Part shown: positions 10,534 to 21,782 of the stretch, piece by piece | How the letters are laid out: each line of letters begins with the position of its first letter | Position numbering within the stretch: the first letter of the stretch is position 1 | Position numbers and translations under genes: made by a program | The notes under the pieces: generated by a model | What the model saw: only the letters and a program-made list of their open reading frames with translations | What the model was told of the DNA's origin: nothing | Database searches by the model: none | Assembly (NCBI RefSeq): GCF_003818135.1 | Contig: NZ_RPOH01000070.1 | Coordinates: 1 to 64,000 of the forward strand | DNA from: Buttiauxella warmboldiae | Lineage (GTDB): Bacteria; Pseudomonadota; Gammaproteobacteria; Enterobacterales; Enterobacteriaceae | DNA: 64,000 nucleotides | Reading direction: 5' to 3'

Positions 10534-12027
10534 ATGGCTCAATCACGTTTGTTGGCTGAAAGAATTTCACGGCTTAGCTCAGCGCTGGAACAAGGATTGT
10601 TTGAACGCAGCCACGCGGTGCGGCTTTGCCTGCTGGCAGCGTTGAGCGGTGAAAGTGTGTTCCTGCTTGGCCCGCCGGGTATCGCCAAAAGTTTGATTGC
10701 CCGCCGCCTGAAGTTCGCCTTTCAGCATGCACGCGCTTTTGAATACCTGATGACGCGCTTCTCCACGCCGGAAGAGGTGTTTGGCCCGTTATCCATCCAG
10801 GCTTTAAAAGATGAAGGCCGCTATGAGCGCCTGACCGCGGGCTATTTGCCGGAAGCGGAAATCGTCTTTCTTGATGAAATCTGGAAGGCCGGGCCTGCGA
10901 TCCTCAATACCCTGCTGACCGCCATCAACGAACGCCGTTTTCGCAACGGGGCCAGCGAAGAGAAAATCCCGATGCGTTTGCTGGTGGCGGCATCCAACGA
11001 ACTCCCCGAAGCCGACAGCAGCCTGGAAGCGTTGTATGACCGAATGCTGATTCGCCTGTGGCTCGATAAAGTGCAGGATAAAGGTAATTTCCGCTCGATG
11101 CTCGTCAGCCAGCATGATGAAAACCACAATCCGGTGCCGGAAAATCTGCAGGTTTCTGACGAGGAGTATTTCCAGTGGCAAAAAGAAATCAGCACGGTTT
11201 TGCTGCCAGATACTGTTTTTGAGCTGATTTTCACTTTGCGCCAGCAGCTAGAAAATATACCGGGCGCGCCTTATGTTTCCGACCGCCGCTGGAAGAAAGC
11301 CCTGCGCCTGCTGCAGGCCAGCGCCTTCTTTAGCGGGCGCAATGCCGTCGCCCCCATCGATTTGATCCTGCTAAAAGATTGCCTGTGGCATGACACTGCC
11401 GCGATGAATTTAATGCAACAGCAGCTGGAAGTATTGATGACCGGGCACGCCTGGCAGCAGCATGCCATGCTGAGTAAATTAGCCGCCATCGTGCAGCGCC
11501 GCATCCAGCTGCAGCAGCAACAGAGCGACCGCGAAGCGATTACCGTCACCAAACAGGGCGGAATGTTCAGCCGTCGCCCGCAGTACCAGCTGCCTGATTA
11601 TCTGACGGGGGAAACGCTGACGCTGCTGCTTCAGCAGCCGTTGAAACTGCACGATATCGAGGTTATCCATATTGCTGTTTCCCGCGAAGCCTGTGCTCAG
11701 TGGTTAATAAAGGGGGGTGAGCTGCGCGGCAAACTCAACGGTATTGGTTTTGCCCAGGTCTTGAACATCGAGGTCGATAGCAGCCAGCATCTGGTTTTGC
11801 GCGATATCAGCCTGCAAAGTACACGCCTGATGATGCCCGGCAAACAGCAGCAGGGGATGCCGGAAGAGATCAAACAGCAGCTCGACTCTCTGGAAGCGCT
11901 GCTCCACCAGCAGCATGAGCGCTTTAACGACCAGCAAAAATGCCTGTTTATCCACCAGCAATGGCTCGGGAAAATTGAAGCCAGCCTGCAGGACATAGCG
12001 GAACAGATTAAACAGGCGCGCCACTGA
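10534..12027 (+). CDS. ravA: MoxR-type AAA+ ATPase RavA
   Basis: Hexameric AAA+ ATPase that works with ViaA and in E. coli also binds the inducible lysine decarboxylase LdcI and influences respiratory complexes. 497 aa (E. coli 498). Walker A GPPGIAKS is at 46-53, Walker B VFLDEI follows near 110, and a C-terminal LARA/triple-helical region begins about residue 330. The frame also opens at 10525, but that start leaves only 4 nt after AAGGA; the start at 10534 gives the family-like N-terminus [14 protein letters not shown], with rather long spacing. The stop overlaps the viaA start by one base. Confidence 0.93.
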   Translation: MAQSRLLAERISRLSSALEQGLFERSHAVRLCLLAALSGESVFLLGPPGIAKSLIARRLKFAFQHARAFEYLMTRFSTPEEVFGPLSIQALKDEGRYERLTAGYLPEAEIVFLDEIWKAGPAILNTLLTAINERRFRNGASEEKIPMRLLVAASNELPEADSSLEALYDRMLIRLWLDKVQDKGNFRSMLVSQHDENHNPVPENLQVSDEEYFQWQKEISTVLLPDTVFELIFTLRQQLENIPGAPYVSDRRWKKALRLLQASAFFSGRNAVAPIDLILLKDCLWHDTAAMNLMQQQLEVLMTGHAWQQHAMLSKLAAIVQRRIQLQQQQSDREAITVTKQGGMFSRRPQYQLPDYLTGETLTLLLQQPLKLHDIEVIHIAVSREACAQWLIKGGELRGKLNGIGFAQVLNIEVDSSQHLVLRDISLQSTRLMMPGKQQQGMPEEIKQQLDSLEALLHQQHERFNDQQKCLFIHQQWLGKIEASLQDIAEQIKQARH

Positions 12028-13478
12028 TGCTCAGCGTTGAAGCTCTTGATGCAATCCTCACCATTGGCGAGGGAGAGCTTATTGAAGGGATCATAGTCGC
12101 GTTGCTGGCCACTCCTCAGCTGGCGCTGTTTTTTGAAAAATTCCCGCGGATGAAAAACGCGGTCACCAGAGACATTCCCCGCTGGCGTGAATTACTTCAG
12201 GCGCGGCTGCATGAAACTAATGTGCCGCAAGATCTGGCACGTGAAGTTCTGTGCTATCAGCAAAGCCAGCTGCTCACCAGCAGCCAGCTCTCGGCAGCAC
12301 TGCCGCAGATTTTACTGCTGCTGGAAAGCCTCGATTCACCGTTTTTTGGGCAGATGCAAAAAACGGTGGCTGAAACGCCTCATCTGACAGCCGCACAGCA
12401 AACCCTATTTTTGCAGCGCTGGCGGCTGAGCCTGGTGGTACAGACGACATCGCTTAACCAGCAATTGCTGGAAGATGAACGTGACCAGCTGCTGGCAGAA
12501 GTTGAGCAGCGCCTGGCGTTAAGCGGCCAACTTGAACCGGTTATGGTCGATAGTGATAACGCCGCCGGGCGGCTGTGGGATATGAGCGCAGGAACGCTTA
12601 AACGCGGGGATTACCAGCTTATCGTTGAGTACGGCGACTTTCTTGCCGGTCAGCCGGAATTGCTGAAGCTGGCTGAACAGCTAGGGCGTTCGAAAGAAGC
12701 CAAAGCCGTGCCAAAGCAAGATGCGCCAGCCGAAACCTGGCGCATGCTGGTACGCGAGCCAGCATGCGTACCGGAACAGGTTGATGGATTGCAGCGTAGT
12801 GATGACATCTTGCGTTTACTGCCGCCCGAACTGGCAACGCTCGGCATTAGCGAGCTGGAGTTTGAGTTCTACCGCAGGCTGGTGGAAAAGCAATTGCTGA
12901 CCTACCGGTTACATGGCGATGCCTGGCGCGAGAAAGTGGTTGAACGTCCTGTCGTGCACCAGGATTTTGACCAACAGCCGCGCGGGCCGTTTATTGTTTG
13001 TGTGGATACATCCGGTTCAATGGGCGGCTTTAACGAACAGTGCGCCAAAGCTTTTTGCCTGGCACTGATGCGCGTGGCGCTGGCCGACAACCGGCGCTGC
13101 TTTATTATGCTGTTCTCCAGCGAAGTGGTGCGTTATGAAGTGTCTGGAGCTGATGGAATAGAGCAGGCGATCCGTTTTCTGAGCCAGCGCTTTCGCGGCG
13201 GTACCGATCTGGCGAGCTGTTTTCGAGCGATCGCTGAAAAAATGCAGGGCAGTGAATGGCATGACGCCGATGCAGTGGTGATTTCAGACTTTATTGCCCA
13301 GCGGCTGCCGGATGAGGTGGTGATGCAGGTTAAAGATCTCCAGCGCCGCCACCAGCATCGTTTTCATGCGGTGGCGATGTCCGCCCATGGCAAACCCGGC
13401 ATCATGCGCATATTCGATCATATCTGGCGCTTTGACACCGGGATGCGTAGCCGCCTGCTGCGTCGCTGGCGGCGTTAA
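12027..13478 (+). CDS. viaA: VWA-domain protein ViaA
   Basis: Partner of RavA, 483 aa as in E. coli, cytoplasmic and peripherally membrane-associated. The C-terminal von Willebrand factor A domain has the metal-ion-dependent adhesion site DTSGS at residues 327-331, with supporting T and D residues in [10 protein letters not shown] and VISDF. The N-terminal half is helical and unique to the family. Translation is coupled to ravA through a TGATG overlap. The 3' end faces asnA with only 6 bp between the two stop codons and no terminator. Confidence 0.95.
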   Translation: MLSVEALDAILTIGEGELIEGIIVALLATPQLALFFEKFPRMKNAVTRDIPRWRELLQARLHETNVPQDLAREVLCYQQSQLLTSSQLSAALPQILLLLESLDSPFFGQMQKTVAETPHLTAAQQTLFLQRWRLSLVVQTTSLNQQLLEDERDQLLAEVEQRLALSGQLEPVMVDSDNAAGRLWDMSAGTLKRGDYQLIVEYGDFLAGQPELLKLAEQLGRSKEAKAVPKQDAPAETWRMLVREPACVPEQVDGLQRSDDILRLLPPELATLGISELEFEFYRRLVEKQLLTYRLHGDAWREKVVERPVVHQDFDQQPRGPFIVCVDTSGSMGGFNEQCAKAFCLALMRVALADNRRCFIMLFSSEVVRYEVSGADGIEQAIRFLSQRFRGGTDLASCFRAIAEKMQGSEWHDADAVVISDFIAQRLPDEVVMQVKDLQRRHQHRFHAVAMSAHGKPGIMRIFDHIWRFDTGMRSRLLRRWRR

Positions 13479-13484
13479 TCATGC

Positions 13485-14477
13485 TTACAGCAGCGATGCG
13501 ACTTTAGCGTGAACTTCTGAGGGCCACACTCCGCACTGCACCTGGCCGATGTGCGGCTGTTGCAGTAACAGCATCACCAAACGCGACTGCCCGATGCCGC
13601 CGCCAATAGTTTGCGGCATTTCACCTTTCAGCAGGGACTGGTGCCACTCAAGCTGCAGACGATCTTCATCGCCGGTGGTCGCCAGCTGACGCTGCAATGC
13701 TTGCGCATCCACGCGGATCCCCATAGAAGAAAGTTCAAACGCATCTTCCAGCACCGGGTTCCAGACCATGATGTCACCGTTCAGCCCCTTAAAATCACCC
13801 AGGCTGGCTGTAGACCAGTCATCATAATCGGGGGCGCGAACATCGTGGCGTTTGCCATCCGCCAGCTTACCGCCGATACCGATCAGGAACACCGCGCCCA
13901 GCTCTTTAGCAATCGCTCTCTCCCGCCCTTTGGCATCCAGATCGGGGAAACGGCGTTGTAATTCTTCACTATGAACAAAGTGAATTTGTTCGGGCAGGAA
14001 AGGCGTCAAACCGTACTGTTCACTCACAGCGGCTTCCGTGGCTTTCATTGCCGCCCAGATGCTTTCTACCGTTTGCTTCAGCGTACCGAGATGGCGCTCG
14101 CCTTCACCCATTACACGCTCCCAGTCCCACTGATCGACATACACAGAGTGAATTGGGGTTAAACGATCTTCATCGGGGCGCAGGGCTTTCATATGCGTGT
14201 AAAGCCCTTCGCCCGCGCTGAAGTCGTGCTGGCCGAGCGTTTTTCTTTTCCATTTAGCCAGCGAATGCACCACTTCAAACTGCGCTTCCGGCAAGGTTTT
14301 CACCTTAACCTGCACCGCTTTTTCACAACCAGACAGATTGTCCTGAGTGCCATCCCCCACGCGGCTAAGAATCGGCGCCTGGACCTCGATCAAACCAAGC
14401 TTATCTTCCAGCTGACGGGAAAAATGGGACTTAACAAAACTAATCTGACGTTGTTTAGCGATCCAGGCAGTTTTCAT
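13485..14477 (-). CDS. asnA: Aspartate-ammonia ligase AsnA
   Basis: Makes asparagine from aspartate, ammonia and ATP (AMP-forming), cytoplasmic; 330 aa as in E. coli. The class II aminoacyl-tRNA-synthetase-like fold is visible in [21 protein letters not shown] near the N-terminus and [15 protein letters not shown] near the C-terminus (motif 3-like). It is divergent from asnC, whose product activates it when asparagine is low. Confidence 0.97.
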   Translation of the reverse strand: MKTAWIAKQRQISFVKSHFSRQLEDKLGLIEVQAPILSRVGDGTQDNLSGCEKAVQVKVKTLPEAQFEVVHSLAKWKRKTLGQHDFSAGEGLYTHMKALRPDEDRLTPIHSVYVDQWDWERVMGEGERHLGTLKQTVESIWAAMKATEAAVSEQYGLTPFLPEQIHFVHSEELQRRFPDLDAKGRERAIAKELGAVFLIGIGGKLADGKRHDVRAPDYDDWSTASLGDFKGLNGDIMVWNPVLEDAFELSSMGIRVDAQALQRQLATTGDEDRLQLEWHQSLLKGEMPQTIGGGIGQSRLVMLLLQQPHIGQVQCGVWPSEVHAKVASLL

Positions 14478-14633
14478 AGCGTTCTCTTTATTGTGTTGTT
14501 TTACTGCCGATGATTAAGCAACAAGAAGGGCATCACATTCAATAATCAACAATAAAAAAGCCTTACCTGTTTTTAATTAACTAATTTAAGGCTATAAAAG
14601 CTGAACTATCGTTATTAATCATAGGAAAAAGTG
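14478..14633. promoter_or_regulatory. asnA-asnC divergent promoter region
   Basis: AT-rich 156-bp spacer between the divergent asnA and asnC genes. On the plus strand TTTTTA (14570-14575) and TATAAA (14593-14598), 17-bp spacer, could serve asnC. A short inverted repeat AGCCTTA/TAAGGCT flanks the -35 side. AsnC binding is expected here by analogy with E. coli; I see no sequence I can firmly call an AsnC site. Confidence 0.5.
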
Positions 14634-15092
14634 ATGGATAATTATCAGATCGACAATCTCGATCGCGGCATCCTCGAAGCATTAATGGCAAATGCCCGTA
14701 CCGCATACGCAGAACTGGCGAAACAATTCGGGGTTAGTCCCGGCACCATTCACGTTCGCGTAGAGAAGATGAAACAGGCAGGAATCATTACCGGTGCGCG
14801 TATCGATATCAGCCCGAAGCAGCTGGGTTATGACGTCTGCTGTTTTATCGGCATCATCTTAAAGAGTGCCAAGGACTATCCTTCTGCCTTAGCTAAACTC
14901 GAAAGCCTGGAAGAAGTGACCGAGGCGTATTACACCACCGGCCACTACAGCATCTTTATTAAGGTGATGTGTCGATCAATCGATGCGCTGCAACAGGTAC
15001 TTATCAACAAGATCCAAACAATCGATGAAATTCAGTCCACTGAAACGCTGATCTCCCTCCAGAACCCGATCATGCGCACCATCAAGCCCTGA
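14634..15092 (+). CDS. asnC: Lrp/AsnC-family regulator AsnC
   Basis: Asparagine-responsive transcriptional regulator of asnA, 152 aa as in E. coli. An N-terminal helix-turn-helix (about 10-60, with GVSPGTIHVRVEKMKQAGII) is followed by a RAM/ligand-binding domain ending MRTIKP. A GTG codon lies directly before the ATG; the ATG was chosen because it gives the family N-terminus and stands 7-8 nt after AGGA. In E. coli asnC transcription continues into mioC and oriC, and no terminator separates asnC from mioC here either. Confidence 0.96.
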   Translation: MDNYQIDNLDRGILEALMANARTAYAELAKQFGVSPGTIHVRVEKMKQAGIITGARIDISPKQLGYDVCCFIGIILKSAKDYPSALAKLESLEEVTEAYYTTGHYSIFIKVMCRSIDALQQVLINKIQTIDEIQSTETLISLQNPIMRTIKP

Positions 15093-15113
15093 GGAATATT
15101 TTTAATACCCATA

Positions 15114-15153
15114 TTATCCACAGGTAGTAAGCAGCCCTTACACAGCGTACAAT
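15114..15153 (+). promoter_or_regulatory. mioC promoter region with DnaA box
   Basis: A perfect consensus DnaA box TTATCCACA lies at 15114-15122. A -10-like TACAAT is at 15148-15153, 29 bp before the mioC start. In E. coli DnaA represses mioC through a box at this place. I see no good -35. Confidence 0.75.
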
Positions 15154-15181
15154 GCCCATCGTTTCGAAAAGGTGGGCAGCA

Positions 15182-15631
15182 ATGACAGACATTACTCTGA
15201 TTAGCGGCAGTACTCTGGGCAGCGCCGAATATGTCGCTGAACATTTGGCTGAGAAGCTGAATGAAGCAGGTTTTTCTACCCGGACGCTTCATGGACCCCA
15301 GCTCGAAGATCTAAAAACCAGCGGGATCTGGCTGATTGTCTCTTCCACGCATGGCGCCGGAGATCTTCCTGACAATCTGCAACCTTTGTTCGATGCAATA
15401 GATGAAGCGCGCCCGGATCTGAGTACCCTTCATTATGGTGCAGTCGGGATCGGCAGCCGTGAATATGACACTTTTTGCGGCGCGATTGAGAAACTGGACA
15501 CGCTTTTGACCGAGTGTGGCGCTAAAAGAGTGGGCACTTTACTGAAGGTGAACATCCTCGATCACGATATTCCTGAAGATCCAGCCGAGATTTGGGTCGG
15601 ATCCTGGAAGAATTTACTCCAGGATTTGTAA
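15182..15631 (+). CDS. mioC: Flavodoxin-like protein MioC
   Basis: FMN-binding flavodoxin, implicated in E. coli biotin synthase activity and in transcription through oriC. 149 aa (E. coli 147). The phosphate-binding loop SGSTLGSAEYVAE (9-21) and the isoalloxazine-contact segments STHGAGDLPDN and GIGSREYDTFCG are present. The frame opens at 15152, but the start at 15182 follows AGGTGG and gives the family N-terminus MTDITLISGS. Transcription runs directly into oriC. Confidence 0.93.
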   Translation: MTDITLISGSTLGSAEYVAEHLAEKLNEAGFSTRTLHGPQLEDLKTSGIWLIVSSTHGAGDLPDNLQPLFDAIDEARPDLSTLHYGAVGIGSREYDTFCGAIEKLDTLLTECGAKRVGTLLKVNILDHDIPEDPAEIWVGSWKNLLQDL

Positions 15632-15647
15632 AGATCTGACTTTTATC

Positions 15648-15912
15648 TGTGTATAAGTATGCTTAAAAGCTTGGGTTAAGCAGTAGTTATCCCAATAACA
15701 ACTGCTGTTCACTTTTTGAGTTGTGCATAACTACTACTTTTGATCCCAGCTTATACGTTCTGGGATCACCGATCATTCACAGCTAATGATCCTTCTTAAT
15801 TGGTTGATCTCTTTGCCATAAAAGCGGTTATCCACAGAACATGTCGATCCTAATAAGAGATCATAATAAAGAGATCTTTAAATAAAAAAGATCTTCTTTT
15901 AATTACCGACGA
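15648..15912. other. oriC: Chromosomal replication origin oriC
   Basis: The mioC-mnmG spacer carries the enterobacterial oriC, inverted relative to its usual E. coli presentation. DnaA boxes: R4 TTATACACA (15648-15656, minus), R3 TTATCCCAA (15687-15695, plus), R2 TTATGCACA (15722-15730, minus), R5M-like TTATACGTT (15751-15759, plus) and R1 TTATCCACA (15828-15836, plus). A match to the IHF consensus, GATCAACCAATTA, lies on the minus strand at 15797-15809 between R1 and R2. Counting from 15633 to 15914 there are 11 GATC sites for Dam and SeqA (15633, 15742, 15764, 15771, 15788, 15806, 15846, 15859, 15873, 15890, 15911). Element order and spacing follow E. coli closely. Confidence 0.96.
15850..15893 (-). 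other. DNA unwinding element of oriC (three 13-mers)
   Basis: Three AT-rich 13-mers of the GATCTNTTNTTTT type lie on the minus strand at 15850-15862 (GATCTCTTATTAG, identical to the E. coli right 13-mer), 15864-15876 and 15881-15893. Each begins with GATC. Further AT-rich sequence continues to about 15903. This is where DnaA opens the duplex and DnaB is loaded. Confidence 0.9.
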
Positions 15913-16003
15913 TCCCGATACTTTCTCGAAAGGCTAAAGTTAAGTAGAATCGCCAACCCCGGGAATCACTCATCCCCCATTTGCAAAACCGTGAGGCAGT
16001 ACC

Positions 16004-17893
16004 ATGTTTTATCCAGATCCTTTTGACGTCATCATCATTGGCGGGGGTCATGCAGGCACCGAGGCTGCAATGGCCGCTGCACGGATGGGCCAACAAACCC
16101 TTCTTTTGACTCACAATATCGACACGCTGGGACAGATGTCCTGTAACCCGGCAATCGGCGGTATTGGCAAGGGACATCTGGTTAAAGAAGTGGATGCTTT
16201 AGGCGGTTTGATGGCCAGAGCTATCGACCATGCCGGTATCCAGTTTAGGATACTAAACGCGAGCAAAGGGCCTGCGGTAAGGGCGACGAGAGCTCAGGCT
16301 GATCGAGTGCTCTATCGCCAGGCGGTACGCACCGCGCTGGAAAACCAACCCAATCTGATGATCTTCCAGCAGGCTGTTGAAGATCTGATTGTCGAGAACG
16401 ATCGCGTTGTGGGTGCTGTTACGCAAATGGGCCTGAAGTTCCGCGCAAGATCCGTGGTACTGACCGTCGGGACATTCCTGGATGGCAAAATTCATATCGG
16501 GCTGGATAACTACAGCGGTGGCCGTGCAGGCGATCCGCCGTCCATCTCCCTGTCTCGCCGTCTGCGTGAACTGCCACTGCGTGTCAGTCGTCTGAAAACC
16601 GGTACTCCACCTCGTATTGACGCTCGCACCATCGATTTCAGCGTGCTTGCCCGGCAGCATGGCGATACCCCGATGCCGGTGTTCTCGTTCATGGGAAATG
16701 TGAATCAGCATCCTGCGCAAGTACCGTGTTACATCACGCACACCAATGAAAAAACGCACGACGTTATTCGCAATAACCTCGATCGCAGCCCGATGTACGC
16801 GGGCGTTATCGAAGGGATTGGGCCACGTTACTGCCCTTCCATTGAAGACAAAGTGATGCGTTTTGCCGACCGTAACCAGCATCAAATCTTCCTTGAGCCT
16901 GAAGGCTTAACCAGCAATGAAATCTATCCAAACGGTATCTCCACCAGCCTGCCGTTTGATGTGCAGATGCAGATCGTCCGTTCGATGGAAGGGATGGAAA
17001 ACGCGAAGATCGTACGTCCGGGCTACGCTATCGAGTATGACTTCTTCGATCCTCGTGACCTCAAACCAACGCTGGAAAGTAAATATATCCAGGGCCTGTT
17101 CTTTGCCGGGCAGATCAACGGCACTACCGGTTACGAAGAAGCCGCTGCGCAAGGTTTGCTGGCAGGCCTGAACGCAGCTCGTTTCTCTGCTGAGAAAGAG
17201 GGCTGGGCACCGCGTCGCGATCAGGCCTACCTTGGCGTACTGGTTGACGATCTTTGCACCCTGGGCACTAAAGAACCGTACCGCATGTTTACCTCGCGTG
17301 CGGAATATCGCCTGATGCTGCGTGAAGACAACGCCGATCTGCGTTTAACCGCGGCGGGTCGTGAAATGGGCCTGGTCGATGATGAACGCTGGGCGCGCTT
17401 TAACCAGAAGCTGGAAAGCATCGAGCTTGAGCGTCAGCGCCTGAAAGATATCTGGCTGCATCCGCACTCTGAAAGCGTGGAAGAAGTGAACGCGAAGCTA
17501 AGCGCCCCGCTGTCGCGTGAGGCCAACGGTGAAGATCTGCTGCGCCGCCCGGAAATGACCTATGCCAGCATGATGGAGCTGTCCGTGTTTGCACCGGGCC
17601 TTGCCGATCCGCAGTCTGCTGAGCAGGTTGAGATCCAGGTTAAATACGAAGGCTACATCGCTCGCCAGCAGGAAGAGATCGATAAACAGCAGCGCAACGA
17701 GAATACCGTGCTGCCAGCCACGCTGGATTACAGCCTGGTAAGCGGGCTGTCCAACGAAGTCATCGCCAAACTTAACGATCACAAACCGGTGTCGATCGGA
17801 CAGGCGGCGCGCATTTCCGGGATCACCCCTGCCGCGATCTCTATTTTGCTCATCTGGCTAAAAAAACAGGGGCTACTGCGTCGCAGCGCCTGA
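16004..17893 (+). CDS. mnmG: tRNA uridine-5-carboxymethylaminomethyl modification enzyme MnmG
   Basis: With MnmE it forms the cmnm5U modification at wobble position 34 of several tRNAs, using FAD and methylene-tetrahydrofolate; cytoplasmic. 629 aa, the E. coli length. The FAD-binding [10 protein letters not shown] (about 13-22), the [13 protein letters not shown] segment with catalytic-region residues, the family signature [11 protein letters not shown] and the C-terminal helical MnmE-binding domain are all present. It is the first gene after oriC. A possible -10 TAGAAT lies in the 100 bp before the start, without a clear -35. A strong terminator follows the stop. Confidence 0.97.
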   Translation: MFYPDPFDVIIIGGGHAGTEAAMAAARMGQQTLLLTHNIDTLGQMSCNPAIGGIGKGHLVKEVDALGGLMARAIDHAGIQFRILNASKGPAVRATRAQADRVLYRQAVRTALENQPNLMIFQQAVEDLIVENDRVVGAVTQMGLKFRARSVVLTVGTFLDGKIHIGLDNYSGGRAGDPPSISLSRRLRELPLRVSRLKTGTPPRIDARTIDFSVLARQHGDTPMPVFSFMGNVNQHPAQVPCYITHTNEKTHDVIRNNLDRSPMYAGVIEGIGPRYCPSIEDKVMRFADRNQHQIFLEPEGLTSNEIYPNGISTSLPFDVQMQIVRSMEGMENAKIVRPGYAIEYDFFDPRDLKPTLESKYIQGLFFAGQINGTTGYEEAAAQGLLAGLNAARFSAEKEGWAPRRDQAYLGVLVDDLCTLGTKEPYRMFTSRAEYRLMLREDNADLRLTAAGREMGLVDDERWARFNQKLESIELERQRLKDIWLHPHSESVEEVNAKLSAPLSREANGEDLLRRPEMTYASMMELSVFAPGLADPQSAEQVEIQVKYEGYIARQQEEIDKQQRNENTVLPATLDYSLVSGLSNEVIAKLNDHKPVSIGQAARISGITPAAISILLIWLKKQGLLRRSA

Positions 17894-17908
17894 TAACATA
17901 TTGATTCG

Positions 17909-17935
17909 GGCCAGGTTATCCTGGCCTCTTTTTTT
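17909..17935 (+). terminator. Intrinsic terminator between mnmG and rsmG
   Basis: A perfect 7-bp stem GGCCAGG/CCTGGCC with a TTAT loop is followed by TCTTTTTTT (17927-17935). It looks fully functional although mnmG and rsmG are usually considered one operon, so it may act as a partial attenuator. Confidence 0.88.
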
Positions 17936-17952
17936 AATGGGTACCGATAACC

Positions 17953-18576
17953 GTGCTTAACAAACTGAATCGCCTGCTGGATAGCGCAGGTATTACGCTG
18001 CCAGAAAACCAGAAACAACAGCTGATAGGCTATGTTGAACTGCTCCACAAGTGGAACAAAGCCTACAACCTGACCTCAGTTCGTCTTCCTGATGAAATGC
18101 TGGTGCGCCATATTCTGGACAGTATCGTTGTAGAGCCGTACTTGCAGGGCTCACGTTTTATCGATGTCGGAACTGGTCCCGGTTTACCAGGAATCCCACT
18201 GGCGATCGTGCGTCCAGACGCGCATTTTACGCTGCTGGACAGCCTCGGTAAGCGTGTACGTTTCCTGCGCCAGGTTCAGCATGAGCTTCACCTTGATAAC
18301 ATCACGCCAGTACAAAGCCGTGTAGAAGAGTTCCCGGCCGAGCCACCTTTTGATGGGGTTATCAGCCGTGCTTTTGCCTCAATGACTGACATGGTGAGCT
18401 GGTGTAAACATCTGCCTGCTGAGAATGGTCGCTTCTATGCGCTCAAGGGATTGCGCCCGGATGATGAAATTGCAGCCTTACCCGCAAGCTTCACGGTTGA
18501 AGAAGTTATTCGTTTACAGGTGCCAGAGCTTGATGGTGAACGCCATCTGGTGATGATTAAGGCAAACAAAAATTAA
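17953..18576 (+). CDS. rsmG: 16S rRNA (guanine527-N7)-methyltransferase RsmG
   Basis: SAM-dependent methyltransferase that makes m7G527 in 16S rRNA; its loss gives low-level streptomycin resistance in E. coli. 207 aa as in E. coli, starting with GTG ([14 protein letters not shown]). The SAM-binding motif [17 protein letters not shown] lies near residue 70, and the family segment [15 protein letters not shown] near 137. It follows the terminator at 17909 by 17 bp. No separate promoter is evident in that short space. Confidence 0.96.
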   Translation: MLNKLNRLLDSAGITLPENQKQQLIGYVELLHKWNKAYNLTSVRLPDEMLVRHILDSIVVEPYLQGSRFIDVGTGPGLPGIPLAIVRPDAHFTLLDSLGKRVRFLRQVQHELHLDNITPVQSRVEEFPAEPPFDGVISRAFASMTDMVSWCKHLPAENGRFYALKGLRPDDEIAALPASFTVEEVIRLQVPELDGERHLVMIKANKN

Positions 18577-19075
18577 TTTTTATCAAAAAAATGCAAAAAA
18601 GGATTGTTTCGTTAAGGTTAAAAATAGCGGGGAAAAGGCCTGCAACCTCTGGTTACATTTCACTTGATTGTAACTTATAGGGTTAATGTTGTTAACCTGC
18701 CGGCTTTATTAAGTGTGACAATAGTAAACATTGAAAATATAAGCTTGCTAAATATTGGTTAGCTATCCAGTGCCGATAGTTGTTAAAATTTTAATAAAAA
18801 ATGTCAATGGGATGTTTTGTTAATGTTTCTGGCTATTTTAAATAGCGTAGACATTAATCAGCTTATTTATCAGTTATCTGTGTTTTGCGCTTAATTATAC
18901 GGATAGATGTATCCTGGCTACGCAATGTTTGATTTGTGATCTGTTTCACGGTTTATTGCGCGATTATTTCGGTTTTTTACACTTTCAATGAAAATAGCGC
19001 CGATTCAGGAAAAGTTGAAAAATAACTGCCCAAGGAAATATTTAAACATTTGTTCACCTTTTTGCTACTTATTGT
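18577..19075. other. AT-rich intergenic stretch upstream of atpI
   Basis: About 500 bp between rsmG and the atp promoter with no open frame that looks coding. It is visibly rich in A/T runs (for example 18579-18600, 18781-18850). E. coli has a gap of similar size (about 600 bp) here. I see no clear terminator after rsmG, repeat or RNA gene in it. Confidence 0.7.
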
Positions 19076-19151
19076 TTGAAATCACGGGGCCGCACCGTAT
19101 AATTTGCTCGCTTTTTGAGACTTGACTCAAAGACGTAAAGGCAGTTTTATA
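19076..19151 (+). promoter_or_regulatory. ATP synthase operon promoter(s)
   Basis: TTGAAA (19076-19081) and TATAAT (19098-19103) with a 16-bp spacer form a good sigma-70 promoter; the surrounding sequence (ATCACGGGG, GCACCGTATAATTTG) matches the E. coli atpI promoter as I recall it. A second possible promoter has TTGACT (19122-19127) and TTTATA (19146-19151), 18-bp spacer. Confidence 0.8.
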
Positions 19152-19194
19152 CCAGCGCGACATACCCCAAAGGGAGCAGGAGCCAGGATACGCT

Positions 19195-20402
<1,208 letters not shown>

Positions 20403-20428
20403 TTTTACTTACCACTACTGCGTTTTAA

Positions 20429-20701
<273 letters not shown>

Positions 20702-20751
20702 TAATAAACGAAGCAATATCAGAACGTTAACTAACAAAGAGGCATTGTGCT

Positions 20752-21222
20752 GTGAATCTTAACGCAACAATCCTCGGCCAGGCCATCGCGTTTGTCCTGT
20801 TTGTTCTGTTCTGCATGAAGTACGTATGGCCGCCAATTATGGCTGCCATCGAGAAGCGTCAACAAGAAATTGCTGATGGCCTCTCTTCTGCAGAACGTGC
20901 CAAAAAGGACCTTGACCTTGCACAGGCCAACGCGACCGACCAGCTGAAAAAAGCCAAAGGTGAAGCTCAGGTGATTATTGAGCAGGCGAACAAACGCCGC
21001 GCTCAGATCCTTGAAGAAGCGAAAACCGAGGCAGAGCAGGAACGTGACAAAATCGTTGCACAGGCTCAGGCAGAAATCGACGCAGAGCGTAAACGCGCTC
21101 GTGAAGAACTGCGTAAGCAAGTGGCTCTGCTGGCTATCGCCGGTGCCGAGAAGATCATTGAACGTTCCGTGGATGAAGCTGCTAACAGCGACATCGTTGA
21201 TAAACTGGTCGCTGAACTGTAA
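20752..21222 (+). CDS. atpF: ATP synthase F0 subunit b
   Basis: Peripheral stalk subunit, 156 aa as in E. coli. One N-terminal transmembrane helix (about 5-25) is followed by a long, highly charged helical coiled coil (30-140) that dimerises and contacts delta. The start codon is GTG ([17 protein letters not shown]), as in E. coli. Confidence 0.97.
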   Translation: MNLNATILGQAIAFVLFVLFCMKYVWPPIMAAIEKRQQEIADGLSSAERAKKDLDLAQANATDQLKKAKGEAQVIIEQANKRRAQILEEAKTEAEQERDKIVAQAQAEIDAERKRAREELRKQVALLAIAGAEKIIERSVDEAANSDIVDKLVAEL

Positions 21223-21236
21223 GGAGGGAGGGGCTG

Positions 21237-21770
21237 ATGTCTGAATTTGTAACTGTAGCTCGCCCCTACGCCAAAGCAGCTTTTGACTTTGCCGTCGAGC
21301 ACCAAAGCGTTGATAACTGGCAGCATATGCTGGGTTTCGCCGCTGAGGTGTCTAAAAACGAACAAATAGCAGAGCTTCTTTCCGGCGCATTAGCTCCGGA
21401 TACTCTCTCTGCGTCGTTTATCTCCATCTGTGGTGACCAGCTAGACGCCAATGGCCAGAACCTGATTAAGGTGATGGCTGAAAACGGGCGTCTGAAAGTT
21501 CTTCCTGATGTTTTTGAGCAATTCGTTCAACTGCGCGCGGCCCAGGAGGCTACGGTTGAAGTCGAAGTGACTTCCGCTAGCGCATTAAACGAAGAACAGC
21601 TTACGAAAATCAGCGCCGCGATGGAAAAACGTCTGTCACGCAAAGTTAAGCTGAATTGCAAAATTGACAAGTCTGTAATGGCGGGTGTCATCATCCGCGC
21701 AGGTGATATGGTTATTGATGGCAGCGTACGCGGCCGTCTTGATCGCCTGACAGACGTCTTGCAGTCTTAA
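21237..21770 (+). CDS. atpH: ATP synthase F1 subunit delta
   Basis: Links the peripheral stalk to the top of the alpha3beta3 hexamer; 177 aa as in E. coli. The conserved N-terminal segment [13 protein letters not shown] and the C-terminal signature [18 protein letters not shown] are present. GGAGGGAGGGG upstream is an unusually strong ribosome site. Confidence 0.97.
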   Translation: MSEFVTVARPYAKAAFDFAVEHQSVDNWQHMLGFAAEVSKNEQIAELLSGALAPDTLSASFISICGDQLDANGQNLIKVMAENGRLKVLPDVFEQFVQLRAAQEATVEVEVTSASALNEEQLTKISAAMEKRLSRKVKLNCKIDKSVMAGVIIRAGDMVIDGSVRGRLDRLTDVLQS

Positions 21771-21782
21771 GGGGACTGGAGC

